Counted from the first letter of the stretch, positions 24,768-34,375 are shown. The stretch: DNA of 64,000 nt from Anaerolineales bacterium (GCA_015075185.1 JABTUW010000005.1:558001-622000), one strand, 5' to 3'. Notes: generated by a model from the letters alone, not told the origin. A program made the numbers and translations.

Positions 24768-26214
24768 CCGCTAACCCCTCTTCTTTGAGCAGGATTTCGG
24801 GTTCGACCCGTGCCCATGGATTGAGACCCTGCATGCCATAAGTCCAGATCAGGGCAAACCCGGCGCAAACCACCAGCATACCGAAGAAAGGTAGATAGAT
24901 CTGGCTTGGAGTTAGGAACGGGGGCGTGATATACCAGATGGTAATCAGCATGCCGAGCGTGGCCACAATCTGGGGCAGCGGGTAGAGCGGTGTTTTATAA
25001 GGCCGTTTCAAATCAGGCCGTTTGATCCGCAGCACTACTACGGCGATATTGACCAGGATGTAGCTAAAAATCCAGGCGCAGACGGCGGCCAAAACAAAGG
25101 CGATAATGCTGCCGATATCCCCCTGGATCCAGATCGTGCCGACGGTGGGAATAGCCGCGGTCAAGAAAATACCCATCCAGGGCGTCTTGAAGCGGGGATG
25201 CAGGTAGGCAAAGTTTGAAGGCATAGTGCCATCTTTAGCCATTCCATACAGGATGCGGGGGATGCTGGCAATCAGGGTGTTGATGGTCGCCGTTCCGGCC
25301 AGTAAAGCGGCAATGCCCAGCCACACTTTGCCAAAGCCGCCCATGATGGCCTCGCCAAAGGTCGGGATCGGCAGCGGGGTATCAAATAGCATCACTCCCG
25401 GCTCCAGCTCAACATTCGCTACCTGGCGCGCCACCCCTGCGCCGTACACGAACATCGCCACTGCTACCAGGGTCAGGCCCAGGTACATGGCAATGGGGAT
25501 GTTCCGACTGGGGTTTTTTAGCTCGGGCGCCAGGGGGGTGACAAACTCCACCCCGACGAAGAGGAACATCGCCAGGCCGGTCATGCTGAGGATTGCGGTC
25601 AGGTCAGTCCCGACAAAGGACTCCCCAAAATACCCGCTAATGCCCGACTGCGCTGCATTCAGGATGCCAATCAGCCCGAAGATGAACAGGGTCAACCACA
25701 TGACAAAAGTCATAATCACTTCAACCCGGCCATAGACATTAATACCCAGAAGGTTAACTACCATAAACAGGCCCACAATGATTACTCCGATAACCCATGT
25801 TGTCTCTGCCGGCATGTTAGCAAAGATGGCAAAATTGACCTGGGCAAACAAACCAACCGCAGAGACTTCTGCCGTGCCGGCAAAGATATGCACGATCAGA
25901 TAAGCCGCCAGGGTGCCGGTAATTGCCCAGAAACGGCCCATTCCGGCGGCAAGATAGTCATAGACGGCCCCGGAGGTGGGCAAAATACCGGCCATTTCGG
26001 CAAAACTGGCGGATTGGCACATCATCAAGACATAGGCGATCAGAATCGCCAGGCCAAAGATAAAGCCGGCCGCCCCGAACCCCTGGGTGGCGGTCAGCAA
26101 AACCGACGAGGCAATGATCAAGCCCACCGCTGTTGCCAGCGCTTCCGGAAAGCCGAGGGCAGCCTCCTGTAAATGAACCGTCTGATCAATTACCGGTTTT
26201 TCTGTAGCTTCCAT
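24757..26214 (-). CDS. APC-family amino acid/amine permease
   Basis: The 485-residue protein has about 12 hydrophobic segments, including SVLLTATQGFGAAGFIFGLA at the start and FAEMAGILPTSGAVYDYLAAGMG, the APC superfamily helix 2-3 region. LFVGVEFVTPLAPELKNPSRNIP is the conserved loop of this family. It probably imports the amino acid or amine that feeds the decarboxylases and ligase of the cluster. AGAGGAG precedes the ATG. The gene after it overlaps by 11 bases. Confidence 0.9.
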   Translation of the reverse strand: MEATEKPVIDQTVHLQEAALGFPEALATAVGLIIASSVLLTATQGFGAAGFIFGLAILIAYVLMMCQSASFAEMAGILPTSGAVYDYLAAGMGRFWAITGTLAAYLIVHIFAGTAEVSAVGLFAQVNFAIFANMPAETTWVIGVIIVGLFMVVNLLGINVYGRVEVIMTFVMWLTLFIFGLIGILNAAQSGISGYFGESFVGTDLTAILSMTGLAMFLFVGVEFVTPLAPELKNPSRNIPIAMYLGLTLVAVAMFVYGAGVARQVANVELEPGVMLFDTPLPIPTFGEAIMGGFGKVWLGIAALLAGTATINTLIASIPRILYGMAKDGTMPSNFAYLHPRFKTPWMGIFLTAAIPTVGTIWIQGDIGSIIAFVLAAVCAWIFSYILVNIAVVVLRIKRPDLKRPYKTPLYPLPQIVATLGMLITIWYITPPFLTPSQIYLPFFGMLVVCAGFALIWTYGMQGLNPWARVEPEILLKEEGLAGEA

Positions 26215-26333
26215 AGCTCGCTCCTCTTTAATAAAAGATTGAAAACCTATTTTCCGCCTGCTGCTTGATTATCTGGCTAACTATGGATCATTCATGTATC
26301 GGTCCCCCCTCCTATCCTCTCCCATTTATTTTG

Positions 26334-27749
26334 TCAGAAATGTTCCGCCTCGTGTTTCATGCGCTCCCACAGAGTTTGAACATGCGCCAACTCGGTAGGT
26401 TCGGCCCCGATGGAGACGCGCACCATCCAGCGTCCGGCTAACTTGGCCGGGGTCAGATAAGCAGCGCCGCTCTGGTTGAGTCGGCCCACCCAGGCCAGGG
26501 TGTGCTGGTCCAGGGTGTCGCCGCTTAACCCTGGCGGTGTGTGGCGAACGCAGACCGTTTGCAGGGGGACCGGGGCGAGGCGTTCCCAGTGGGGCGCAGC
26601 ATCCACCTCTTTGGCTAACCACTGCGTGTTGGCCAGATCCCGGCGCAGCCGTTTTTGCAGCCCGCTCAGGCCCTGCTCGCGGATCAGGCACCACAGTTTC
26701 AGGGCGCGAAACCGCCGGCCCAAGGGAATGCCCCAATCACGGAAATTCTTCACCTGGGCGTCGGCGGAGGTTTGCAGGTAGCTGGGGTTGGTGGACATGA
26801 CCCGAATGAGATGCTGCGGATTGCGCACGTAGAACAGCGAATTATCGAAGACAGCGCCCAGCCACTTGTGCGGGTTGAGCACCAGCGAGTCGGCCGCTTC
26901 GATGCCCTGCCACATCCAGCGACATTCGGGCAAAATCATGGCTGAACCGGCCATCGCGGTGTCCACGTGGAGCCAGATATTGTGTTGCCGGGTTAAGGCG
27001 GCGATGGCGGCGAGGGGATCAATCGCAGTGGTGGCGGTGGTGCCGATGGTGGCGACAACGGCACAGGGCTTGCGGCCATGCCGGAGGTCGTTCAAGACGG
27101 TCTGCTCCAGCAGATCAGCTCGCATAGCGTAAGTCTCGTCGGTTTCAATCGCCCGGACATTATCCCGGCCAAAACCGCCCAGGAGGGCGGCCTTCTCCAC
27201 CGAACTGTGGCTTTGGGTAGAGGTGTAGATGACCAGCGGGGCCGTTTCAGCCTGAAGGCCGCCTCGAGTTTGGCCGTGGTCGGTCGCCCACTCGCGGGCG
27301 CATAACAGGGCCACCAGGGTGGAGGTCGAGGCGGTATCCTGAATAACGCCGTTCCAATTTTCGGATAGTCCCAGCATTTGGCGCATCCAGTCGGTCACAA
27401 CTTCCTCAAGCTCGGTCAGGGCCGGGCTGGCCTGCCAATTGAGGCCCAAAACCCCCAGGCCGGAGCTGAGATAATCGCCCAGGACCGAGGCCAGGCTGCT
27501 GTTGGCCGGGAAGTAGGCAAAAAATGAGGGATGGTTCCAGTGGGAGAGACCGGGTAGGATAATCCGGTCCATATCTTCCAAAATAGCGGTAAAGGACTCG
27601 GCTGCGTCAGGGGGCGCGGCTGGCAGCTTGGCCCGCGTCTCTCCCGGTTCAACAGTTGACATGACCGGATACTCAGCTACCCGGCGGCGATAGTCGGCAA
27701 TCCAATCAACGATTTGGTAGCCAAAGGTGCGAAATTCTTCTGGGGTCAT
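26334..27749 (-). CDS. PLP-dependent aromatic amino acid decarboxylase (group II)
   Basis: The 471-residue enzyme decarboxylates amino acids with pyridoxal phosphate bound to the Lys in NPHKWLGAVFDNSLFYVR (near residue 295). Other motifs are NWQASPALTELEEVVTDWM, TSTSTLVALLCAREWA, WLHVDTAMAGSAM (PLP-stacking and acid residues) and the N-terminal GLSHWNHPSFFAYFPAN. This pattern is that of plant and animal DOPA/tryptophan/tyrosine decarboxylases, about 480 residues. It differs from the second decarboxylase in the cluster (TyrDC-like), so the cell may produce two amines. AAGGAG is 8 bases before the ATG. Confidence 0.9.
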   Translation of the reverse strand: MTPEEFRTFGYQIVDWIADYRRRVAEYPVMSTVEPGETRAKLPAAPPDAAESFTAILEDMDRIILPGLSHWNHPSFFAYFPANSSLASVLGDYLSSGLGVLGLNWQASPALTELEEVVTDWMRQMLGLSENWNGVIQDTASTSTLVALLCAREWATDHGQTRGGLQAETAPLVIYTSTQSHSSVEKAALLGGFGRDNVRAIETDETYAMRADLLEQTVLNDLRHGRKPCAVVATIGTTATTAIDPLAAIAALTRQHNIWLHVDTAMAGSAMILPECRWMWQGIEAADSLVLNPHKWLGAVFDNSLFYVRNPQHLIRVMSTNPSYLQTSADAQVKNFRDWGIPLGRRFRALKLWCLIREQGLSGLQKRLRRDLANTQWLAKEVDAAPHWERLAPVPLQTVCVRHTPPGLSGDTLDQHTLAWVGRLNQSGAAYLTPAKLAGRWMVRVSIGAEPTELAHVQTLWERMKHEAEHF

Positions 27750-27764
27750 AGAGTCTCCTTGTAC

Positions 27765-28691
27765 TTAGGGCATCAGGAAAGCGTGGACTTGCTCTCGTTC
27801 CATTTTAACCGATTCCGGGTCAAACTTGAAGTAGCTGCGCGGCGGCAGGATGCCCCAGGTGTTGGACGCGTAGGGATCATCCGGGTGGGTGAAGGGGACA
27901 TGATCGGCGTCCAGCACCTGCATGTCGCAGTAAAACTCAATAAAATGCTCTTCCTCCCACATGCGCCAGTAGGCGGCCAGGTTTTGGGCCATGCCGTGGC
28001 GCACCGGCCCCCAGGTAACGTAGCGGCCATGCCGGGCGATGTGGTCCAGGCCGGCCCGCATTTCACCAAAGTCCACCAACTCGAAGGCCGTGTGGTGAAT
28101 GTGGGGGTAGCCTTTCTCCAGGAAGGCCAGCACATGGTGGCGCGGGTCCACATGCAGCCACAGCCCGGCATCACCGATCCAGTCGGTCAGCTTGAAGCCG
28201 AGGATTTCGGTGTACCACTTGAACTGGGCCTGCACGTCCCCGGTCAGGTAGTTGACATGCCCCAGCCGGCGCGGGTGGTAGCCGAGGAGCCGCTCATTGG
28301 GGATCATGACCGGCGAGCGCGGGTCTTTGGGGCGGACCCGCTCGACCAGCACCACCCGGTTGCCGTCGGCGTCGTGGAGCAGCAGGCCCGCGCCGCGCTG
28401 CGGCACGCTGATGTGCTCCACCTTTTCGCCGCGCCGTTCGATTTCGCGGGCGGCATCGGTCAGACTTAACCCCGGCGCAAGCTCATAGGCCACGTAGTCA
28501 AGGAAAGGCTTGCGGCCGCCGGCCGGTTTCAACACCAGGCAGAAATCCTCGTGCATGCAGCGCATCAGGGCGCAGCCATCCATCTTTTCGCCGTGCATAC
28601 CCAGTAGCACGCTATACCGGTCGAAGGCTTCGTCCACATCGGCCACCAGAACAGAGGTGTGGTGAAGATTCATCACTAATTTGTCGGCCAT
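27765..28691 (-). CDS. Extradiol ring-cleavage dioxygenase (vicinal oxygen chelate, catechol 2,3-dioxygenase type)
   Basis: The 308-residue protein contains two tandem VOC domains: residues about 4-135 (NLHHTSVLVADVDEAFDRYS) and about 145-290 (LGHVNYLTGDVQAQFKWYTE). The Fe ligands of the C-terminal domain are visible as His in LGHVNYL, His in HHTAFELVDFG and Glu in EEHFIEFYCDM. This suits catechol or homoprotocatechuate 2,3-dioxygenases, which split the ring next to the diol. The ATG at 28689-28691 has AAGGA 9 bases upstream; a TTG two codons before is an alternative. Neighbours (FAH-family, aldehyde dehydrogenase) are the classic next steps of meta-cleavage. Confidence 0.85.
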   Translation of the reverse strand: MADKLVMNLHHTSVLVADVDEAFDRYSVLLGMHGEKMDGCALMRCMHEDFCLVLKPAGGRKPFLDYVAYELAPGLSLTDAAREIERRGEKVEHISVPQRGAGLLLHDADGNRVVLVERVRPKDPRSPVMIPNERLLGYHPRRLGHVNYLTGDVQAQFKWYTEILGFKLTDWIGDAGLWLHVDPRHHVLAFLEKGYPHIHHTAFELVDFGEMRAGLDHIARHGRYVTWGPVRHGMAQNLAAYWRMWEEEHFIEFYCDMQVLDADHVPFTHPDDPYASNTWGILPPRSYFKFDPESVKMEREQVHAFLMP

Positions 28692-28705
28692 GGTCAAGTG
28701 TCCTT

Positions 28706-29572
28706 TTATTTGGATAAAGATTTATATTCGCCCACGCGCTGCTCGGCTTCGTCTTCGGGCATGGCCAGGGCCACGTGGAGAGTGGCCGCAGTCACCTGCG
28801 GCTGCTCGCCGATCGGAACCAACTCGCGGTCCAATTCAACCACCGTGTTCTCCAACCGGCCAATGCCGCCGACCTCCACCGTCACGACATCGCCAATTTC
28901 AACCGGGCGGGAGTTGGCCGGTGTGCCGGTCAGCAGCACGTCGCCCGGCTCCAGCGTGATCAGGCGGGACAAATCGGCAATTTGATAGGCAAAAGAAAAC
29001 ATGAGATCGCTGCCGGTGTGTCCTTCCTGCACCATCTGCCCGTTGACGTAAGTATGCAGGGTCAGGTCGTTGGAATCGAGATCGGCGGCGTCCACCAGCA
29101 CCGGGCCGATGGGACAAAAGCCGTCCTGCCCTTTAACCCGCAGCATCGAACCCCGGTCGGCGTGGCGAAAATCATGGACGCCCCAATCGTTGGCAATCGA
29201 GTAGCCCCGGACATAATCCAGCGCCTCCTCAAGGCGAACATTAGTGCAGCGTTTGCCAATGACCGCCACGATTTCGCCCTCATAATTCAAAAAGCGGCAG
29301 CCGGCCGGCCGGGCGACCGGGGCGCGGTGAGCAGAGAGCGCCGTGGGGGGCTGCAGAAAAAAGGAAGGATATTCCGGCAGGCGCTTCATTTTGTACTCTT
29401 CGCAGCGGCTGCGGTAGCTGAGGTGAACTGCGATGATTTTGGAGGGTGTGACCGGCGGCAGGTAGTGAGCTGTCTCAGCTTGAATTACTTCGCCGCTTTC
29501 CAGCCTGATCTGGTCATCTTCCAGGATGCCCCAAACCGGCTGGCCGTTGTGCAAAATCCGGGCGTGTTTCAT
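28706..29572 (-). CDS. Fumarylacetoacetate hydrolase-family protein (HpaG/hydratase-decarboxylase type)
   Basis: The 288-residue protein has the FAH fold: PSFFLQPPTALSAHRAPV, the metal-site LNYEGEIVAVIGKRCTNV (Glu and Glu), YSIANDWGVHDFR and GDVLLTGTPANSRPVEIGDVVTVEVGGIG. In meta-cleavage pathways FAH-family enzymes act as 5-oxo-acid decarboxylases/isomerases (HpaG) or as 2-hydroxypentadienoate hydratases. The gene overlaps the ADC-like gene upstream by 4 bases (ATGA) and is 14 bases from the dioxygenase gene downstream, so all three are cotranscribed. The exact substrate is unknown. Confidence 0.85.
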   Translation of the reverse strand: MKHARILHNGQPVWGILEDDQIRLESGEVIQAETAHYLPPVTPSKIIAVHLSYRSRCEEYKMKRLPEYPSFFLQPPTALSAHRAPVARPAGCRFLNYEGEIVAVIGKRCTNVRLEEALDYVRGYSIANDWGVHDFRHADRGSMLRVKGQDGFCPIGPVLVDAADLDSNDLTLHTYVNGQMVQEGHTGSDLMFSFAYQIADLSRLITLEPGDVLLTGTPANSRPVEIGDVVTVEVGGIGRLENTVVELDRELVPIGEQPQVTAATLHVALAMPEDEAEQRVGEYKSLSK

Positions 29573-30372
29573 CCGTGCGCCTCCTGGTTGTGCTGGGCCA
29601 GCACGGTGACGCCATCTACCGTGTAGCCGAAGCTGAAGCGATAGCCCTTGATGATTTCGCGCGGGGCAACGGCCTGCAGGTCTTCCAGGGTGTCATCGAA
29701 GAGGCGCAGTTCGGCGTCGCCCTCCCAACATTCAGTAAATTCGCGGTCAAAGCCGCCGGCGCGGACCAGCTCAAAGATGGCGGGATCGCTGCCGGCGGCG
29801 GCGGGGAAGTGGCGGGTGTTGTGCATGGGCGCGGCGTTGACCGTCGGGCCGGTTTTGGAAATCTGGCGCAGGGTCACGACGGCGCGGGCAATCTGGCGGT
29901 CGTTGGCGGCGCAGGTCGCCCCAAAGCGGGCGCCCGGCTCCAGGCGCGGCGTGCCTTTGCCCACCGGGAAGAGACGGGTCAGATGGATCGAGCCGAGCTT
30001 TTTGGGAAAACCCTGGACCCAGCCCCGGTACATCGAAAAATCCTTATCCACCCAAATGTAGACACAGCGGCTGGCCGGCTGGCCCTGGTATTTGCAGCCG
30101 ACAATCAGCATAAACTCTTTGTATTGGGATTGGATGGGATCAACCAGTTCGTGGAAATCGGCGGAGCACGACTGCCAGTCGGCAAACATGGCGCAGACCG
30201 CGCCGGGATCGTCCGCCGGTTGGAGTTCGGGTGGTAAGAGAGCAATGACATTATCAGGATTGGTCCGGTACTCCACGATCAGAAAGTCGCCGGAGTAGTG
30301 CCAGGGCGGCGGCGGCACCAGGCTGCCCCGGCCATCGGGCGAGAGCGGAGCGGTGTAGCCTCGTAGGGTCAT
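29569..30372 (-). CDS. Acetoacetate decarboxylase-like protein
   Basis: The 267-residue protein has the ADC family fold. GWVQGFPKKLGSIHLTRLF matches the G(F/Y)PKK segment that carries the Schiff-base Lys of acetoacetate decarboxylase, and LIVEYRTNPDNVIALLPPELQP is the usual N-terminal strand. In this setting a decarboxylation, aldol or hydrolytic step on a ring-cleavage product is more likely than acetone formation; ADC-like enzymes with other reactions are known. GGAGG precedes the ATG by 6 bases. Confidence 0.75.
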   Translation of the reverse strand: MTLRGYTAPLSPDGRGSLVPPPPWHYSGDFLIVEYRTNPDNVIALLPPELQPADDPGAVCAMFADWQSCSADFHELVDPIQSQYKEFMLIVGCKYQGQPASRCVYIWVDKDFSMYRGWVQGFPKKLGSIHLTRLFPVGKGTPRLEPGARFGATCAANDRQIARAVVTLRQISKTGPTVNAAPMHNTRHFPAAAGSDPAIFELVRAGGFDREFTECWEGDAELRLFDDTLEDLQAVAPREIIKGYRFSFGYTVDGVTVLAQHNQEAHG

Positions 30373-30387
30373 TCAAACCTCCATCTA

Positions 30388-32679
30388 TCAGAATTGTTTG
30401 GAAGGTTGCCCATAGGGGGCCTTTGGCTCGAAGGATGGAGGGTTGGAACTATTTTCAGCCTGCCAACCTTCCAGCCCTCCAGCTATCTCGGCTGATTGCT
30501 TCATCAGATCGTGAATCTGGACTATCACAAACCGGGCCACTTTGTGCAGGTGGGTGACAAAACCGGCCAGATAATCTATTCCCTCTTGCTGGGCGGTGTA
30601 ATAAAGCGGGTTCATCACGGTTGAACGCAGCACGAGCAGACCGTGGTCGTTATATTCCTGGGGTGAAAGATACAGGTAATTGAGGATAAATTCGATAGAC
30701 TGGCTGCTGTACTGCTCTTGTTCAAAGGTGGTGGTGGAGACAAAATATTCCTTGGCATACGGCAACTGCGTGCCCCGGCCGGCTTTGGGAATATCCAACT
30801 CATCGCGGATGCGCTTGTTGAATTCGTTGATCCACTTGAGCGGCATCTCTGCCGGAACCAGCTTGTTAGCCTGCCAGGTCATAGGCCGGGCGACAAAGCA
30901 AATGATATTGGTATCGGGGTTAAAGAGCGGAATGAAGGTGAAGGGGTAGCTAAAACGAGTCCTGCTGCGGGTGGGAAAGCCACAGGCAGCTTCAAAGGCG
31001 GCAAAATTTTTGCGGTGGCGCTGCAAATACCAGAAAAGTTTTTTGGCGTTGAGCAGCGTTGTCCGCACAATCTTGCCGTGATGGTGGACGTCGAGAGGGA
31101 TGGTGGTATGAGCCAGCCAGCAGGCTGTCGCCGCCGCGCCGGGCTTTGAGCCTTCCAGGATATAGGGGCCGACGGCCTTGATTTCGATCAATTTATCAAC
31201 CGCCTTGATGCCTTCCTGCTCGTCGGAGATGTATTGGGCACGCTGGGTCATCAACTCGGTCACCAGGCCATTCTTAAAGGCGACAATGCCAGCCGGGTAG
31301 GGGACATAGCCCATCTTGTGCGGGTCAATGGCGATGGAGTCGGCTTCCGGCATGGCGATGAGGGCCTTATAAACGGTGGGGCTGTCCCAGGTAAGTCTGG
31401 CTCCCTGAGCCGGAATTTTTACCGCAGCGCCGCTATTACAATCTTGCGGCAGACTCTCGGCGGCGTTGATCGCCTTCACGTACATTTCGCATGTTTCATC
31501 GAGGGTCTGCCCGGCATTCTCCTTGAGAGCGTGACCGCGGAAGAGACTGCGGATGTAGCCGCCCCAGGCCGCATCGAGATGGAGCCAGAAGGCTTGATTC
31601 TTGGCCTGCCCCAGCCAGTCGCGGGCCGCGATGATTTCATGAATGGGATCAATTGCCCCTTCCTCTGTAGCGCCGACAATCCCGGTCACGGCAGCGATGT
31701 ACTCGCGCTCGGGCAGGCAGTCCAGCATGGATTGCAGGGCGGCGCTGTCCAGGCGGAATCTAAAAGTGACCGGCACCAGGCGGACGCAGTCTTCGCCGTA
31801 GCCGAGGATATTGGCCGTCTTCTTGAGGCAGTAATGCGCCGCCGCCGAGACAAAAATCACCGGCCGCATGCCTAACTTTTTAACGACGGCGTCAAAGCCG
31901 CGCAGTTTGACATTGTAATCGCTGGCGCGGACAAAGCGATTGAGGCTGTCGAGAACGTCCTGTTGTTCCCGGCCCATAACTTCCACTTCGTGCCGGGCCA
32001 CCTTGCGGATCATAAAGATGGACTCGTTCGGACGCAGGCCAATTAACTCGCGGTCGCTCAAATCGCCGAGGCGGGCCTGCTGACCGTTGGCTGTTTTTAC
32101 GGTGAACTCGACGGCATGGCGCTGGCAGTAGTCGCGCACGATGAACGGCACGAATTGAACCATGCGGGCCACCCACAGGGCTTCCAGATTGGCAATGGTG
32201 CCGCCGGAGCAAATATGGGCCCAGGCCTTATAGGGCTGATAGCCCAGCATTTCGGCCACCATCCGCCCCACCTCCAATTCCAGACGAACCGTAACCGGGG
32301 CGGCCTCGTCGGTGACGTTGTTGGGGTTGTACAGCATGCCGGCAAAGTAGCCCAGCAGGCTGGGCATCGTCGTTTCAGAGGTCATGTGGGCCAGGTAACG
32401 GGGCGAATAAACGGGGTAGTCGGCTTTGAGGTTATTCAGAATCGTGTCCAGGCTGGCGTTCAGCCGGTCCTGCCACAGTTCGTGTTCCCGGCGGCGTTCG
32501 CGGCTGATGACGACCGGGTCGGTGGGGAAGTAGTTTCGCCGCCAGTGGATGTAATCTTGAAAGATGTAAGTGAGCAGATTAAACAGAACGTCGCCATGTT
32601 CCGCTTTGGGGCCAAGAAACCAGGCCGCCAGGGGCGAGTCATTTTCCGGCTGTTCGCTTGAGCGTTTAGGTTGGCTCAT
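30388..32679 (-). CDS. Tyrosine decarboxylase-like PLP enzyme (TyrDC family)
   Basis: The 763-residue protein is longer than TyrDC of lactic acid bacteria (about 620), but collinear motifs are clear: FLGPKAEHGDVLFNLL and HWRRNYFPTDPVVIS at the start, AHMTSETTMPSLLGYFAGML near residue 105, GIVGATEEGAIDPIHEI, HLDAAWGGYIRSLFRGHAL, the PLP Lys in SIAIDPHKMGYVPYPAGIV near 454, and YILEGSKPGAAATACWLAH. The C-terminal 120 residues may add a regulatory or dimer region. Decarboxylation of tyrosine, DOPA or a similar amino acid is the likely reaction. It lies between the aldehyde dehydrogenase and ADC-like genes. AGAG precedes the ATG weakly. Confidence 0.85.
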   Translation of the reverse strand: MSQPKRSSEQPENDSPLAAWFLGPKAEHGDVLFNLLTYIFQDYIHWRRNYFPTDPVVISRERRREHELWQDRLNASLDTILNNLKADYPVYSPRYLAHMTSETTMPSLLGYFAGMLYNPNNVTDEAAPVTVRLELEVGRMVAEMLGYQPYKAWAHICSGGTIANLEALWVARMVQFVPFIVRDYCQRHAVEFTVKTANGQQARLGDLSDRELIGLRPNESIFMIRKVARHEVEVMGREQQDVLDSLNRFVRASDYNVKLRGFDAVVKKLGMRPVIFVSAAAHYCLKKTANILGYGEDCVRLVPVTFRFRLDSAALQSMLDCLPEREYIAAVTGIVGATEEGAIDPIHEIIAARDWLGQAKNQAFWLHLDAAWGGYIRSLFRGHALKENAGQTLDETCEMYVKAINAAESLPQDCNSGAAVKIPAQGARLTWDSPTVYKALIAMPEADSIAIDPHKMGYVPYPAGIVAFKNGLVTELMTQRAQYISDEQEGIKAVDKLIEIKAVGPYILEGSKPGAAATACWLAHTTIPLDVHHHGKIVRTTLLNAKKLFWYLQRHRKNFAAFEAACGFPTRSRTRFSYPFTFIPLFNPDTNIICFVARPMTWQANKLVPAEMPLKWINEFNKRIRDELDIPKAGRGTQLPYAKEYFVSTTTFEQEQYSSQSIEFILNYLYLSPQEYNDHGLLVLRSTVMNPLYYTAQQEGIDYLAGFVTHLHKVARFVIVQIHDLMKQSAEIAGGLEGWQAENSSNPPSFEPKAPYGQPSKQF

Positions 32680-32712
32680 CGTTCTGCTCTAACTACGCTT
32701 ACTTTGTCACTG

Positions 32713-32824
32713 CTCAGATCACAGAGTGACGCAGAGCGGAACACAGAGCTTCACAGAGTAAAAAAATTGAATAAATCTCTGTGTTTCTCTGTGGAATCTC
32801 AGTGAGTCTCTGTGTAGTCTGAGC
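32713..32824. repeat. Imperfect palindrome of the CACAGAG type
   Basis: Repeated CACAGAG words on one side (near 32720, 32742, 32753) face CTCTGTG words on the other (near 32778, 32789, 32809), and CTCAGATCACAGAG mirrors CTCTGTGTAGTCTGAG. It fills the 166-base gap between two cluster genes and resembles the other dispersed palindromes. Confidence 0.5.
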
Positions 32825-32845
32825 TGTAACCCTATTTTTACGCTT

Positions 32846-34309
32846 TCACCCAAAAGTGTTGCTGCGGTGGGTGATGTTCTTGATCTCGCAGTAAAAGTCA
32901 AAGCTCCACATGCCGCCCTCCCGGCCAATGCCCGACTTCTTGGCCCCACCAAACGGCTGGGCCAGGTCGCGCACATAGAAACAGTTGACCCAAACCAGCC
33001 CGGCCCCAACCGCCTCGGCGACGCGCTGCGCCCTGGTTTCATCGCAGGTGAAGAGGGTCGCGGCCAGGCCGTACTCGGTGCTGTTGGCCAGGGCAATGGC
33101 TTCGGCTTCATCCCTGAACGTCTGCCAGGTCAGCACCGGGCCAAAGACTTCCTTCTGCAAAATTTCGGATCCAGACGGGGGATCAACAAAAAGGGTCGGC
33201 TCGTAATACAGCCCGCCCAACGCCGGGGAAACCCGACCGCCGTACACCAGCCGGGCGCCCTCTTGCAGGGCGCGCCGGACAAAACCGTCTACACGCTGGA
33301 GGTGCTGTGGATGAATCAGCGGGCCAACCTGGGTTTGGGGATCGCGCGGGTCGCCCAGCCGTAACTGGCTGGCCTCCGCCATCATCCGTTCCAGCAGCTC
33401 GCCGGCCACCGACTCTTCAATCAGCAGGCGGGTGCCGGCCAGGCAGACCTGCCCAGCGTTGTCGTACTGCTCCAGCATATTTCTCAAAGCCAGGTCTAAA
33501 TCGGCGTCGGCAAAGACAATCAGGGGTGATTTGCCGCCCAGTTCAAAACTGACCGGGGTTAGATTCTGGGCCGCCGCCGCGCCGATCTTTTTGGCCGTTT
33601 CGACGGAGCCGGTGAAAGAGACGCGGTCCACGCCGGGATGGGCCACCAGCGCCGCGCCGGCCGCCTCCCCGATCCCCTGGATGACATTGAAAACGCCCGG
33701 CGGTAAACCGGCTTCGGCGGTGAAATCGGCCAGGAGCGAGCAGGTCAGCGGCGCCCACTCCGGCGGCTTGAGCACCACCGTATTCCCCGCCGCCAGGGCC
33801 GGGCCAACCTTCCAGGTGGACAGCATAAAGGGCGCGTTCCAGGGCGTGATCAGGGCGGCGACGCCGGCCGGCTGATAGACCACCCGGTTGTGGGCGTTGG
33901 CCGGTTGGCTGTCCCACTCAGCCCCCTTGAGCGTTTCCGCAAATTCGGCGAAGTAGCGGATGTTGTGCGCCCCGCGTTTCATCACCCGCAGACGGCTGGC
34001 TTCGAGCAGCGACCCGTTGTCGGTGGTTTCAACGATGGCTAAATCTTCGACCCGGCTCTCGATGATGTCGGCCAGGTGGCGCAGATAAACCCCTCGCCCT
34101 TCGGGGCCGAGCGCTGCCCATTCAGGGAAGGCTTGACGGGCTGCTGCCACGGCGGCCTCAATCTCTTCAGCTCCCCCGGCAGCGATATGCCCCAGCGGCG
34201 ACTGGTCAATCGGGCTGATGTCGGCAAAGGTTCTGGCCGAAGCGACGCGTTCACCGTTAATGTAATGATCGGCCGAAATGCGAACATTTTGAATGGTAAC
34301 TTCACCCAT
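32846..34309 (-). CDS. Aldehyde dehydrogenase (hydroxymuconic semialdehyde dehydrogenase type)
   Basis: The 487-residue NAD(P)-dependent dehydrogenase has ITPWNAPFMLSTWKVGPALAAGN (cofactor site), FTGSVETAKKIG, the general-base Glu in VSFELGGKSPLIVF near residue 255 and the nucleophile Cys in NAGQVCLAGTRLL near 288. The overall pattern resembles 5-carboxymethyl-2-hydroxymuconate semialdehyde and 2-hydroxymuconic semialdehyde dehydrogenases, the step after extradiol cleavage. An alternative is oxidation of the aldehyde formed from an aromatic amine. It follows the MarR regulator. GGAG is 9 bases before the ATG. Confidence 0.85.
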   Translation of the reverse strand: MGEVTIQNVRISADHYINGERVASARTFADISPIDQSPLGHIAAGGAEEIEAAVAAARQAFPEWAALGPEGRGVYLRHLADIIESRVEDLAIVETTDNGSLLEASRLRVMKRGAHNIRYFAEFAETLKGAEWDSQPANAHNRVVYQPAGVAALITPWNAPFMLSTWKVGPALAAGNTVVLKPPEWAPLTCSLLADFTAEAGLPPGVFNVIQGIGEAAGAALVAHPGVDRVSFTGSVETAKKIGAAAAQNLTPVSFELGGKSPLIVFADADLDLALRNMLEQYDNAGQVCLAGTRLLIEESVAGELLERMMAEASQLRLGDPRDPQTQVGPLIHPQHLQRVDGFVRRALQEGARLVYGGRVSPALGGLYYEPTLFVDPPSGSEILQKEVFGPVLTWQTFRDEAEAIALANSTEYGLAATLFTCDETRAQRVAEAVGAGLVWVNCFYVRDLAQPFGGAKKSGIGREGGMWSFDFYCEIKNITHRSNTFG

Positions 34310-34339
34310 GTATGACTACTCCGTTGAAGCTGTTTTGTA

Positions 34340-34370
34340 CGGAGTGCAAAAGCCTAACTTTTGTACTCCG
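34340..34370. repeat. Hairpin between the MarR and aldehyde dehydrogenase genes
   Basis: CGGAGTGCAAAAG (34340-34352) and CTTTTGTACTCCG (34358-34370) pair with one imperfect position. The GTGCAAAAG word also resembles the hairpin after hypF. It could cause partial termination after the regulator gene. Confidence 0.5.
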
Positions 34371-34375
34371 AATTT

